Assembly (NCBI RefSeq): GCF_010728155.1
Contig: NZ_AP022605.1
Span: 2,604,001 to 2,668,000 of the forward strand
Source of the DNA: Mycolicibacterium doricum
Lineage (GTDB): Bacteria > Actinomycetota > Actinomycetes > Mycobacteriales > Mycobacteriaceae
Direction: 5' to 3'
DNA: 64,000 nt
The translations under genes and the position numbers were made by a program. Below, one piece after another: positions 44,471-53,173 of the stretch. The notes beneath the pieces were generated by a model. That model saw only the letters and a program-made list of their open reading frames with translations. It was not told where the DNA came from and did not search any database. Numbering within the stretch: position 1 is the first letter of the stretch; each line of letters opens with the position of its first letter.

Positions 44471-45295
44471 ATGGGTCGTGTCACCGCGCGGCGGCGCGTC
44501 CACCATGTGACCGCCGGCACCAGCGTCGCGCGGCCCGAGACCCTGGTGGTCGAAGAGCCACTCGAGATCCGCGTCGGCGGTGAGCCGCTGACCGTCACGA
44601 TGCGCACACCGGGATCGGATGTCGAGATGGCGCAAGGTTTCCTTCTCACCGAAGGGTTCATCGGGCACCGCGACGACGTGCTGACGGTGCGGTACTGCCG
44701 CGGGGCCGGTGACGACGGGGTGAACACGTACAACGTGCTGGACGTGACGTTGGCACCGCACGTGTCCGCGCCCAGCCCGGATCTGCGGCGGAACTTCTAC
44801 TCGACCTCGTCGTGCGGGGTGTGCGGCAAGGCCTCGCTGGAGGCCGTGCAACTCATCAGCCGACACGGCCCCGGAGACGACCCGTCACGGGTCAGCGTCG
44901 AAACGCTGTCGGCGCTTCCGGATCGGCTGCGGGCGGCACAGAAGGTGTTCGCCACCACCGGCGGACTGCACGGCGCCGCGCTGTTCACCACCAACGGCGA
45001 GATGCTCGTCGTACGCGAAGACGTCGGCAGGCACAACGCCGTCGACAAGGTGATCGGCTGGGCGTTGGAGGCCGACCGCATCCCGTTGACCGGTTCGGTG
45101 CTGCTGGTCAGCGGTCGCGCCTCGTTCGAACTGACGCAGAAGGCGGTGATGGCGGGCATTCCGGTGCTCGCCGCTGTCTCGGCACCGTCGTCGCTGGCGG
45201 TCGACCTGGCGGGCCAGTCCGGGCTCACCCTGGTGGCGTTCCTGCGCGGCCAGTCGATGAACGTCTACACCCGACCGGACCGCGTCGACCGCTGA
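44471..45295 (+). CDS. fdhD: Formate dehydrogenase accessory sulfurtransferase FdhD
   Basis: This is a 274-residue protein with the active-site loop [10 protein letters not shown] (the Cys-x-x-Cys that carries sulfur from a cysteine desulfurase), GGLHGAALF, and [16 protein letters not shown] near the cofactor pocket. FdhD places a sulfido ligand on the molybdenum of formate dehydrogenase before the cofactor is inserted. No classical fdh structural gene is beside it; the bis-MGD oxidoreductase 8 kb away is the nearest candidate client. ATG 44471 follows CACCTCC with poor spacing. Confidence 0.94.
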   Translation: MGRVTARRRVHHVTAGTSVARPETLVVEEPLEIRVGGEPLTVTMRTPGSDVEMAQGFLLTEGFIGHRDDVLTVRYCRGAGDDGVNTYNVLDVTLAPHVSAPSPDLRRNFYSTSSCGVCGKASLEAVQLISRHGPGDDPSRVSVETLSALPDRLRAAQKVFATTGGLHGAALFTTNGEMLVVREDVGRHNAVDKVIGWALEADRIPLTGSVLLVSGRASFELTQKAVMAGIPVLAAVSAPSSLAVDLAGQSGLTLVAFLRGQSMNVYTRPDRVDR

Positions 45296-45343
45296 TCTGA
45301 GCGCCATCTGCAGGAACTCCTAGCTCGGAACCCCACCGCCTGG

Positions 45344-45458
45344 ATGACCTCGACGCCCGACGGACACCCGAACCGAGGACGCCGAGGGGTTCACCAAGAC
45401 CCGCTACGACGCATTCGTCGACGAGGTCCTCGCGGAGCGCAGCCGGGCGTCGCGGTAA
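45344..45458 (+). pseudogene. Short gene remnant before the desaturase
   Basis: An ATG at 45344 opens MTSTPDGHPN, and a second frame then reads EDAEGFTKTRYDAFVDEVLA and a few more residues to TAA at 45456-45458. The second part has coding-like codon use and looks like a protein C-terminus. No full gene can be built without a frameshift. The family is unknown and the call is weak. Confidence 0.25.
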
Positions 45459-45559
45459 CGGCTGCCGGTCGGCACGTAGAGTGGGTCGAGGAGCCGGTCC
45501 CGATCACTGGGGCACAACGCGTATGCGAATGCGCCTCCCCCACCGACCCGAGGACTCAT

Positions 45560-46698
45560 GTGGCAATCACCGACGTCGCTGCCTATGCGCATTTGAGCGA
45601 GGCGGATGTCGAGGGCCTGACACGCGAGCTCGACGCCATCCGTGCCGACGTGGAAGCCTCGCTGGGCGCCCGTGACGCCGCCTACATCCGTCGCACGATC
45701 GGGGCTCAACGCGTTCTCGACGTGGCCGCACGAATCCTCATCCACCGCCCTTGGGGGACTGCGGGTTTGGTGCTGGGCACCGTCGCGCTCGCGACCGCCA
45801 AGAGCATCGAGAACATGGAGATCGGGCACAACGTCGGGCACGGGCAGTGGGACTGGATGAACGATCCGGAGATCCACTCGAACACCTGGGAATGGGATAT
45901 GGCGGGGCTGTCGTCTCAGTGGCAGTACTCCCACAACTACAAACACCACGTGTTCAACAACATCATCGGCGTGGACGACGATCTCGGTTTCGGCGTGCTG
46001 CGGGTGTCCCCGGACCAGGAGTGGAGTCCGGACCACCTCGCGGCGCCATTACGAAACGTGTTCCTGGCATTGATCTTCGAGTGGGGCATCGCGCTGCACG
46101 GTCTGCACGCGAGCCGGGACCGCGCACTGCTCGTCGGTGGGTCCAAAGGGGGCCGGGAGCTGCTGGCCAAGGTCGCGCGCCAGGTCAGCAAGGACTATAT
46201 GGTTCTGCCGGCGCTCAGCGGGCGGCGTTTCCTGCGGACACTGGCTGCCAACGCGACGGCGAATGTGCTGCGCAACCTGTGGGCGTACGTGGTGATCTTC
46301 TGCGGCCACTTCCCCGACGGCGCAGAGAAGTTCGAGCCCGCGGTCCTCGAAAGCGAGTCGCGCGGCGAGTGGTATCTGCGGCAGATGCTGGGCAGCGCGA
46401 ACTTTCACGCCGGAACCGCGATGGGGTTCATGAGCGGGAATCTGTGCTACCAGATCGAACACCACCTCTTCCCCGACCTGCCCAGCAATCGGTTGCGGCA
46501 GATCGCGCAGCGGGTGCGCGCTCTGTGCGTCAAGTACGACCTTCCGTACACGACCGGTCCGCTGCCCCGTCAGTATCTGCAGGCGTTCCGCGTCATCCAC
46601 AGATACGCGTTGCCGAACAGATTCTCCTCACACACGACAATGCACCCAGGGGCGCGAAACCCGGAGGTTCACGACCCTGGGTGCATTGTCGGTGAGTG

Positions 46699-46702
<4 letters not shown>
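45560..46702 (+). CDS. Membrane fatty acid desaturase (DesA/FADS-type)
   Basis: This is a 380-residue desaturase with the three His boxes: [22 protein letters not shown] and [11 protein letters not shown]. They bind the di-iron centre. It resembles mycobacterial acyl-CoA delta-9 desaturases of the DesA3 group, though two rather than four strong membrane segments are obvious. The GTG at 45560 has GAGG upstream and starts [12 protein letters not shown]; longer readings are remnant sequence. The last 20 or so codons come from a palindromic repeat, and the stop overlaps the convergent clpX end by four bases. Confidence 0.9.
46635..46691. repeat. Long palindrome at the end of the desaturase gene
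   Basis: CGACAATGCACCCAGGG (46635-46651) and CCCTGGGTGCATTGTCG (46675-46691) are perfect 17-base inverted repeats around 23 bases. It lies between convergent desaturase and clpX genes and could work as a two-way terminator, but it is also translated as the desaturase C-terminus. Confidence 0.9.
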
Positions 46703-47979
<1,277 letters not shown>

Positions 47980-48188
47980 GGTGGTGGGGTCCTACTTTCC
48001 TGTTCGACGTCGGAGGGTCGGTTCGGGCCGTTGCCAGGACCTGTGGTGCGGCCCTGTTTCCGACGCTACCCGTTAACTCCCGCGCGGTGCGACCGTTAGT
48101 GCCGAATCGCGCTGGTGGTATTCAGCTGTCGCGCCAACATAACGCCTCACACGCCGGGTTGCCGCCTGCCACACGCCGCCGTGTCCCT

Positions 48189-48240
48189 GGCGTGTCGCCA
48201 CCGTGACCCAGCGAAGGGCTGAAGCCCACGTGGCGACGCC
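48189..48240 (-). terminator. Possible terminator after clpP2
   Basis: GGCGTGTCGCCAC (48189-48201) and GTGGCGACGCC (48230-48240) form an imperfect stem, with a smaller GGGCT/AGCCC hairpin inside. It lies nine bases beyond the clpP2 stop. Confidence 0.35.
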
Positions 48241-48248
48241 GCACCTGA

Positions 48249-48896
48249 TCAGGAGGTCTGGGCGGACAGCTTCCGGTATTCGAGCACCGTGTCGATGATC
48301 CCGTAGTCCTTGGCCTCGTCGGCGGTCAGGATCTTGTCGCGATCGGTGTCCTTGCGGATCGTCTCGGCGTCCTTACCGGTGTGCCGCGCGAGGGTGACCT
48401 CCATCAGCGTGCGCATCCGCTCAATCTCCTTGGCCTGGATCTCCAGATCGGAGAACTGGCCCTGGATCACGCCGGACAGCGCGGGCTGGTGGATCAGGAT
48501 GCGGGCGTTCGGCAACGCGAGCCGCTTACCGGGTGTGCCGGCGGCCAGCAGCACCGCGGCGGCCGAGGCGGCCTGACCCAGGCACACCGTCTGGATGTCG
48601 GCACGCACGTACTGCATGGTGTCGTAGATCGCCATCAGCGAGGTGAACGAACCACCCGGGCTGTTGATGTACATGGTGATGTCGCGGTCGGGATCGAGCG
48701 ACTCAAGCACCAGCAGCTGGGCCATGATGTCGTTCGCCGACGCGTCGTCGACCTGCACGCCGAGGAAGATGATGCGTTCCTCGAACAGCTTGTTGTACGG
48801 GTTGGATTCCTTGACGCCGAAGCTGGAGTGCTCGATGAACGACGGCAGAATGTAGCGCGCCTGGGGCTGGAGGCGGGGGTCGGTCTGGTTGCTCAT
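48249..48896 (-). CDS. clpP2: ATP-dependent Clp protease proteolytic subunit 2
   Basis: This is a 215-residue ClpP. The catalytic Ser is in [16 protein letters not shown], the His in ARILIHQP and the Asp in [10 protein letters not shown]. It forms a heptamer that joins the ClpP1 ring; only the mixed particle is active in mycobacteria. The ATG at 48894-48896 overlaps the clpP1 stop by one base (TAATG), showing translational coupling. Both genes are essential in relatives. Confidence 0.97.
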   Translation of the reverse strand: MSNQTDPRLQPQARYILPSFIEHSSFGVKESNPYNKLFEERIIFLGVQVDDASANDIMAQLLVLESLDPDRDITMYINSPGGSFTSLMAIYDTMQYVRADIQTVCLGQAASAAAVLLAAGTPGKRLALPNARILIHQPALSGVIQGQFSDLEIQAKEIERMRTLMEVTLARHTGKDAETIRKDTDRDKILTADEAKDYGIIDTVLEYRKLSAQTS

Positions 48897-49492
48897 TAGG
48901 GGGCCACTCCGTCGTTGATGCTGGCGCTGGTGATGATGTGGTCGACGAATCCGTATTCGAGGGCTTCCTTGGCGGTGAACCAGCGGTCGCGGTCCGAGTC
49001 GGCCTCGATGCGTTCGATGGTCTGCCCGGTGAATTCGGCGTTGAGGCGGAACATCTCCTTCTTGATCGCCGCGAACTGCTCGGCCTGGATCGCGATGTCG
49101 GCCGCGCCACCGGTGATACCGCCGAGCGGCTGGTGCATCAGGATGCGGGCGTGGGGCAGGGCGTAGCGCTTACCCTTGGTGCCCGCAGCCAGCAGGAACT
49201 CGCCCATGGAAGCGGCCATGCCCATCGCGTAGGTCGCGACGTCGCACGGCGCCAGCACCATCGTGTCGTAGATCGCCATGCCGGCGCTGATGGAGCCGCC
49301 GGGCGAGTTGATGTAGAGGTGGATGTCCTTCGTCGGGTCCTCCGCCGAGAGCAGCAGGATCTGCGCGCACAGGCGGTTGGCGATGTCGTCGTCCACCTGT
49401 GAGCCGAGGAAGATGATGCGCTCGGCGAGCAGACGCTCATAGACCGAGTCCTGGAGCGTGAGGCCCGGCGCCCCGCCACGCATAACAGTCAC
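48896..49492 (-). CDS. clpP1: ATP-dependent Clp protease proteolytic subunit 1
   Basis: This is a 198-residue ClpP with the catalytic Ser in [12 protein letters not shown], His in [11 protein letters not shown] and Asp in [10 protein letters not shown]. It is the partner of ClpP2. The start is uncertain: GTG 49490-49492 gives [11 protein letters not shown], while the in-frame ATG at 49481-49483 would drop three residues. The longer frame to 49606 enters the leader. A ClgR-type operator lies about 130 bases upstream, at the tig stop. Confidence 0.95.
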   Translation of the reverse strand: MTVMRGGAPGLTLQDSVYERLLAERIIFLGSQVDDDIANRLCAQILLLSAEDPTKDIHLYINSPGGSISAGMAIYDTMVLAPCDVATYAMGMAASMGEFLLAAGTKGKRYALPHARILMHQPLGGITGGAADIAIQAEQFAAIKKEMFRLNAEFTGQTIERIEADSDRDRWFTAKEALEYGFVDHIITSASINDGVAP

Positions 49493-49622
49493 GACTGGAT
49501 ACCTGCTTTCTCTTACGTCTTGGGTCCGCCAGTTCGCGGTGTGTCGTCGGTGTGTTCGTCGATGTGGTCTGGGTACCGACACTAACCAACGTGGGTGAGC
49601 ATGCACTCCCTGACCGGCGAGC

Positions 49623-49636
49623 GTTCGCTCACAGCG
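49623..49636 (-). promoter_or_regulatory. ClgR-type operator upstream of clpP1
   Basis: GTTCGC-TCACA-GCG matches the GTTCGC-N5-GCG consensus described for the actinobacterial stress regulator ClgR. It overlaps the tig stop codon (49629-49631) and is about 131 bases upstream of the clpP1 start. Confidence 0.6.
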
Positions 49637-51023
49637 TCACTTGGGCGTCGTCTGCTGCGTCCGCCTCGTCGTCCGCCTCGGCCGCCTCGGCCGGTGCGCC
49701 GCCCGACGGGCCGAAGAACTCGGTGGTGTCGATCTGGTTGCCGTCGGTGTCCTTGACGGTGGCCCCGTGCACCACGGCCGCGATGGTCAGCCCGCGCCGC
49801 ACGTCGGCGAAGATGGCGGCCAGCTGGTTGTTCTGCTGCAGGATCTGCAGCAACTGCTGCGGCTCGAGGCCGTACTGGCGCGACATCAGCATCAGCCGCT
49901 CGGTCAGGTCGTCCTGGCCGACCTGGACGTCAAGCTGGTCGGCGAGCGCGTCCATCAGCAGCTGAGTCTTGATGGCCCTCTCCGCCTCGGTGCGGGTGTT
50001 GGCGTCGAACTCTTCGCGGCTGCTGCCCTGCTCGGCGAGCTGCTCGGCGAAGCGGTCCTCGTCGTGGTCGAGGCCGTGGATCGCGTTGTGGACCGTGTCG
50101 TCGATCTGCGCCTGGACAATCTTCTCCGGCAGCGGCACGTCCGTCTGCTCGAGTAGCAGCTCCAGCGCCTTGTCGCGGATCTGCTCGGCCTGCTGGACTC
50201 GCTTCACCCGACGCACCTGCTCGGTCACGCTGTCCCTGAGCGCCTCCATGGTGTCGAATTCGCTGGCGAGCTGGGCGAATTCGTCGTCCGGCTCCGGCAG
50301 TTCACGTTCCTTGACGGACTTCACTGTGACGGTGACGACGGCTTCTTTGCCGGCGTGCTCGCCGGCGGCGAGCGTGGTGGTGAACTCCTTGCTCTCCCCC
50401 TCCGACAGGCCGACGATCGCGTCGTCGAGGCCCTCGATCAGCTGGCCGGAGCCCACCTCGTGCGACAGGCCCTCGGTCGTGGCCTCCGGGACGTCCTGCC
50501 CGTCGACGGTCGCCGACAGGTCGATGGAGACGAAGTCGCCGTTCCGGGCCGGACGGTCGACACCGGTGAGCGTGCCGAAGCGGGCGCGCAGCGACTCCAG
50601 TTCGGCGTCGACCTCCTCGTCGGTCACCTCGATCGGGTCGACGGTGATCTGCAGTGCGGACAGGTCCGGCAAGGCGATCTCCGGACGGACGTCGACCTCG
50701 GCGGTGAACACGAGGTCCTGGCCGTACTCCTTGTTGGTGATCTCGATCTCCGGCTGCCCGAGAGGCTGCACAGCCTGAGTCGTGACGGCCTCCGTGTAGC
50801 GGTCGGGGACGGCCTCGCCGACGATCTGGTCAAGCATGGCCTCGCGCCCCACACGGGCCTCGAGCAGCTTGCGCGGCGCCTTACCGGGCCGGAAGCCGGG
50901 GAGCCGCACCTGCTTGGCGAGCTCCTTGAACGCCCGGTCGAAGTCCGGTTCGAGTTCTGTGAAGGGCACCTCCACGTTGATGCGCACCCGGGTGGGGCTC
51001 AACTTCTCGACGGTGCTCTTCAC
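49629..51023 (-). CDS. tig: Trigger factor
   Basis: This is a 464-residue chaperone. The N-terminal ribosome-binding domain carries the GFRPGKAP signature (residues about 43-50), followed by an FKBP-type prolyl isomerase domain (about 155-245) and the long helical C-terminal chaperone domain, ending in an acidic Ala-rich tail. It meets nascent chains at the ribosome exit. The GTG at 51021-51023 has GAGGAGAG eight bases upstream. It is the first gene before clpP1-clpP2 and follows tRNA-Pro. Confidence 0.97.
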   Translation of the reverse strand: MKSTVEKLSPTRVRINVEVPFTELEPDFDRAFKELAKQVRLPGFRPGKAPRKLLEARVGREAMLDQIVGEAVPDRYTEAVTTQAVQPLGQPEIEITNKEYGQDLVFTAEVDVRPEIALPDLSALQITVDPIEVTDEEVDAELESLRARFGTLTGVDRPARNGDFVSIDLSATVDGQDVPEATTEGLSHEVGSGQLIEGLDDAIVGLSEGESKEFTTTLAAGEHAGKEAVVTVTVKSVKERELPEPDDEFAQLASEFDTMEALRDSVTEQVRRVKRVQQAEQIRDKALELLLEQTDVPLPEKIVQAQIDDTVHNAIHGLDHDEDRFAEQLAEQGSSREEFDANTRTEAERAIKTQLLMDALADQLDVQVGQDDLTERLMLMSRQYGLEPQQLLQILQQNNQLAAIFADVRRGLTIAAVVHGATVKDTDGNQIDTTEFFGPSGGAPAEAAEADDEADAADDAQVTL

Positions 51024-51091
51024 TGCGGTCTCTCCTCGTGTCTGGGTACTGATGTCTGGGCTCTGGTGTCACATCGGTGCGGTGCTGGTTG

Positions 51092-51165
51092 TCGGGGTGA
51101 CAGGATTTGAACCTGCGGCCTTCCGCTCCCAAAGCGGATGCGCTACCAAGCTGCGCTACACCCCG
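51092..51165 (-). tRNA. tRNA-Pro (anticodon TGG)
   Basis: Read on the minus strand the 74-base gene starts CGGGGTGTAGCGCAG and ends CACCCCGA. The anticodon loop CTTTGGGAG holds TGG with a GC-rich stem on each side, and the T arm GGTTCAAATCC is standard. CCA is not encoded. It is 69 bases upstream of tig. Confidence 0.96.
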
Positions 51166-51305
51166 CGCCGTCACGGTCCGCACCATGCGTTGACGCGCAG
51201 CGCTGACCACGCGCGATCCTACGGCTTGCGAACCGAGCACCGACGGGCGAGGCACCCAATTGGATTTGATCCGGTGGGCGCCGGTACCATCGGCGTGCGC
51301 ACGCT

Positions 51306-51376
51306 GCGGGCGTAGCTCAATGGTAGAGCCCTAGTCTTCCAAACTAGCTACGCGGGTTCGATTCCCGTCGCCCGCT
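51306..51376 (+). tRNA. tRNA-Gly (anticodon TCC)
   Basis: The gene starts GCGGGCGTAGCTCAATGG, has the anticodon TCC in TCTTCCAA, and ends with the arm GGTTCGATTCC and acceptor CGCCCGCT. CCA follows as 51377-51379. In mycobacteria a tRNA-Gly(TCC) beside tig is, from memory, the attachment site of phage L5 and its relatives. A degenerate copy of its 3' end lies at 52116-52152. Confidence 0.96.
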
Positions 51377-51378
51377 CC
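51342..51378 (+). repeat. 3' end of tRNA-Gly: candidate attachment core
   Basis: These 37 bases (start AACTAGCTACGCGGGTTCG) recur with six changes at 52116-52152, 774 bases downstream. This is also where phage L5-type integrases recombine in other mycobacteria. Confidence 0.6.
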
Positions 51379-51510
51379 AAGCTTGACCAGCGCGTGAGTC
51401 GCCGATCGTGGTTAGGCGACCCGGCGGATGGTGATCCATGTCCCCATCCATGTCACCCAGCGCAGATCTTGCCCGGTTTGCCGGCGGCGGATATTGGCAA
51501 AACAACGTGC

Positions 51511-52089
51511 ATGTGTGAACGCGCCTTCACCGGTCCCCGTTTCATCGGCGCCGCCGCGGCGGCCTTGACGGCCGGCAGTGTCGTGCTCACGAGCTGCGCA
51601 GTTGGCGACGGTGGCACGTCGGGTGTTCACGAGACGACGACGCCGCCACCCGCGGCCGCATTCGAGCACGATGCGCAAACGCCGCCGCCGTCGACCGACC
51701 GCATTCTGCCCACCGGTCCGAAGTGGTTGGAGACCGACGAGATCGACGGTTTGGGCACCTTCGTGGTGGACGGTACCGGCCGCGCGGTGTATGCCTCCTC
51801 GGCGGACACGGCGAACGAGTCCACATGTCGAGGCTCGTGCGCTGACACCTGGTTGCCCCTGCTGGCTTCCGGCGATCCGGCCGGGGGGATCGGAATCCAG
51901 GTGTCCGCGGCCAGGACTGTCCCCCGCCCCGACGGCAGTGCACAGGTGGCCTATCAAGGTCATCCCCTGTACTGGTACGCGGGCGACAAGGGGCCGGGAA
52001 CTATCGAAGGCCACGGCGTGAATTTGTTCGGCGCCGAGTGGTTTCTGATCACACCGGACGGCGACAGGGTAGGCACAGCCAACCGATAG
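51511..52089 (+). CDS. Secreted lipoprotein with COG4315/PF03640-type repeats
   Basis: This is a 192-residue lipoprotein. The signal peptide has a lipobox VLTSC at about residues 25-29, followed by a Pro/Thr-rich linker and two copies of a repeat of the secreted-repeat family: GLGTFVVDGTGRAVYASSADTANESTCRGSCADTW-like and QVAYQGHPLYWYAGD. These domains are often haem-linked or metal-linked but function is unknown. It starts at ATG 51511 with a weak ribosome site. It is bracketed by tRNA-Gly and the tRNA-like scar, so it may be acquired. Confidence 0.85.
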   Translation: MCERAFTGPRFIGAAAAALTAGSVVLTSCAVGDGGTSGVHETTTPPPAAAFEHDAQTPPPSTDRILPTGPKWLETDEIDGLGTFVVDGTGRAVYASSADTANESTCRGSCADTWLPLLASGDPAGGIGIQVSAARTVPRPDGSAQVAYQGHPLYWYAGDKGPGTIEGHGVNLFGAEWFLITPDGDRVGTANR

Positions 52090-52115
52090 GGCACCCGTGT
52101 CGCGGTGTCGGTCCC

Positions 52116-52152
52116 AACCAGCTATGCGGGTCCCACTCCCGTCGCCCGCTTC
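52116..52152 (+). repeat. Degenerate copy of the tRNA-Gly 3' end
   Basis: These 37 bases match 51342-51378 at 31 positions; the last part CTCCCGTCGCCCGCT is identical to the tRNA from TCCCGTCGCCCGCT on. The sequence lacks the rest of the tRNA. It overlaps the last codons and stop of the convergent ion-channel gene. Confidence 0.75.
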
Positions 52153-52880
52153 GCAGAAGGCGCTGGCCGCCCGGGTGACCCGGCCGAGTCCGTAGACCCG
52201 CGCTCGGCGGCTTCCTCTCTCTCTCGGTGTCTGTTCTCGGTGAAGAACGAGCCGAGCAAGCCCGCGAGGGCGCCGAACACCACGACGGAGAAGATCGCCA
52301 GGAACACCTCCATCGCCTGGGCGAATCCGTCAGCTTTCCCGAGCGGTTCACCCGTTATGGCGCCGAGGGCAGCCGCATGCAAGGCGTCCCCATACCGGGG
52401 ATAGTCACTGAATTGAAACAGCAGCTGGCTGCTGCCCAACACGGTGATCGCGACGATGGAGCCGAGACCGGCGAGCCTGCTGCCGAGCACTGCCTGCGCC
52501 GAACGACTTCCACGCACCGCGCCGGACAACACCCGGCCCGACCTCGTCAGCCGGGCGGTGCGGACCACACGTAGCAGCCGGAGGAAAGGCAGCACCAAAA
52601 AGACGATCTGCCACCAGTTTCGCCGTAAGAAGGCGGCGGTATCCGGCGTAACCACCAGCCGGGCTACGAACTCGAGGGCGAACACCGCCCACAGCACCCA
52701 GCTCAGGATCGCCATGGCCACCGACAGCAGTCCCGGGCGCGCCAGTTGCTCACCGAGTACCAGCAGCACGAACACGATGCCGAGCACGCCCATGAGCGGG
52801 GAGAGCCGATCCAGGATCTCTTCGGCCCAAAGCTCACGCTGCGATCGTGGCCGCCGCAGCAGCCCATTGTCGTGCGCCAT
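52122..52880 (-). CDS. Voltage-gated-like ion channel with altered selectivity filter
   Basis: This is a 252-residue membrane protein. Six hydrophobic segments can be placed (residues about 27-50, 53-75, 85-100, 155-175 and 200-225 are clearest), and LRLLRVVRTARLTRSGR is an S4-like helix with Arg every third residue. In the pore region, where potassium channels have TVGYG, this protein reads AAALGAITGEPLGKADG. Ion preference is therefore unclear. The C-terminus (KRATGVGPA) is encoded by the tRNA-like scar. ATG 52878-52880. Confidence 0.8.
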   Translation of the reverse strand: MAHDNGLLRRPRSQRELWAEEILDRLSPLMGVLGIVFVLLVLGEQLARPGLLSVAMAILSWVLWAVFALEFVARLVVTPDTAAFLRRNWWQIVFLVLPFLRLLRVVRTARLTRSGRVLSGAVRGSRSAQAVLGSRLAGLGSIVAITVLGSSQLLFQFSDYPRYGDALHAAALGAITGEPLGKADGFAQAMEVFLAIFSVVVFGALAGLLGSFFTENRHREREEAAERGSTDSAGSPGRPAPSAKRATGVGPA

Positions 52881-52998
52881 GTCCTATCGGTACCCCCGGC
52901 GCAGCGACCCCGAACCGCAACCGCCCTTCCACTGCTTGTAGTGAACTGGCTACGCAGCTTGGATGCGACTCCTCCGTTCCGGACGCCCAAGAAATTGC

Positions 52999-53043
52999 TA
53001 TGTCAAATATTGCGATGCCAAATATTGCTATGTCAAATATTGC
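52999..53043. repeat. AT-rich 15-bp tandem repeat, three copies
   Basis: TATGTCAAATATTGC occurs at 52999-53013 and 53029-53043 exactly, with GATGCCAAATATTGC at 53014-53028 between. The stretch is unusually AT-rich for this window and lies in the 282-base gap between the ion channel and the molybdopterin enzyme. Confidence 0.95.
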
Positions 53044-53121
53044 TTCGCGCGGTCGGTGTCGAGCGCCGAGTCATCGAGCTCAGCGAACATAAGGCAGTAC
53101 GCCAGCGGCCCACGACGAGTC

Positions 53122-53173
53122 CCTCAGCTGGGCACCTCAGCTGGCGACCTCAGCTGGCGACCTCAGCTGGCGG
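53122..53173. repeat. 13-bp tandem repeat, four copies, across a stop codon
   Basis: The unit CCTCAGCTGGCGA is at 53135-53147 and 53148-53160; the flanking copies 53122-53134 (ends GGGCA) and 53161-53173 (ends GGCGG) differ by one or two bases. The last copy contains the stop codon (53163-53165) of the molybdopterin oxidoreductase, so the others are in its 3' untranslated region. Confidence 0.93.
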
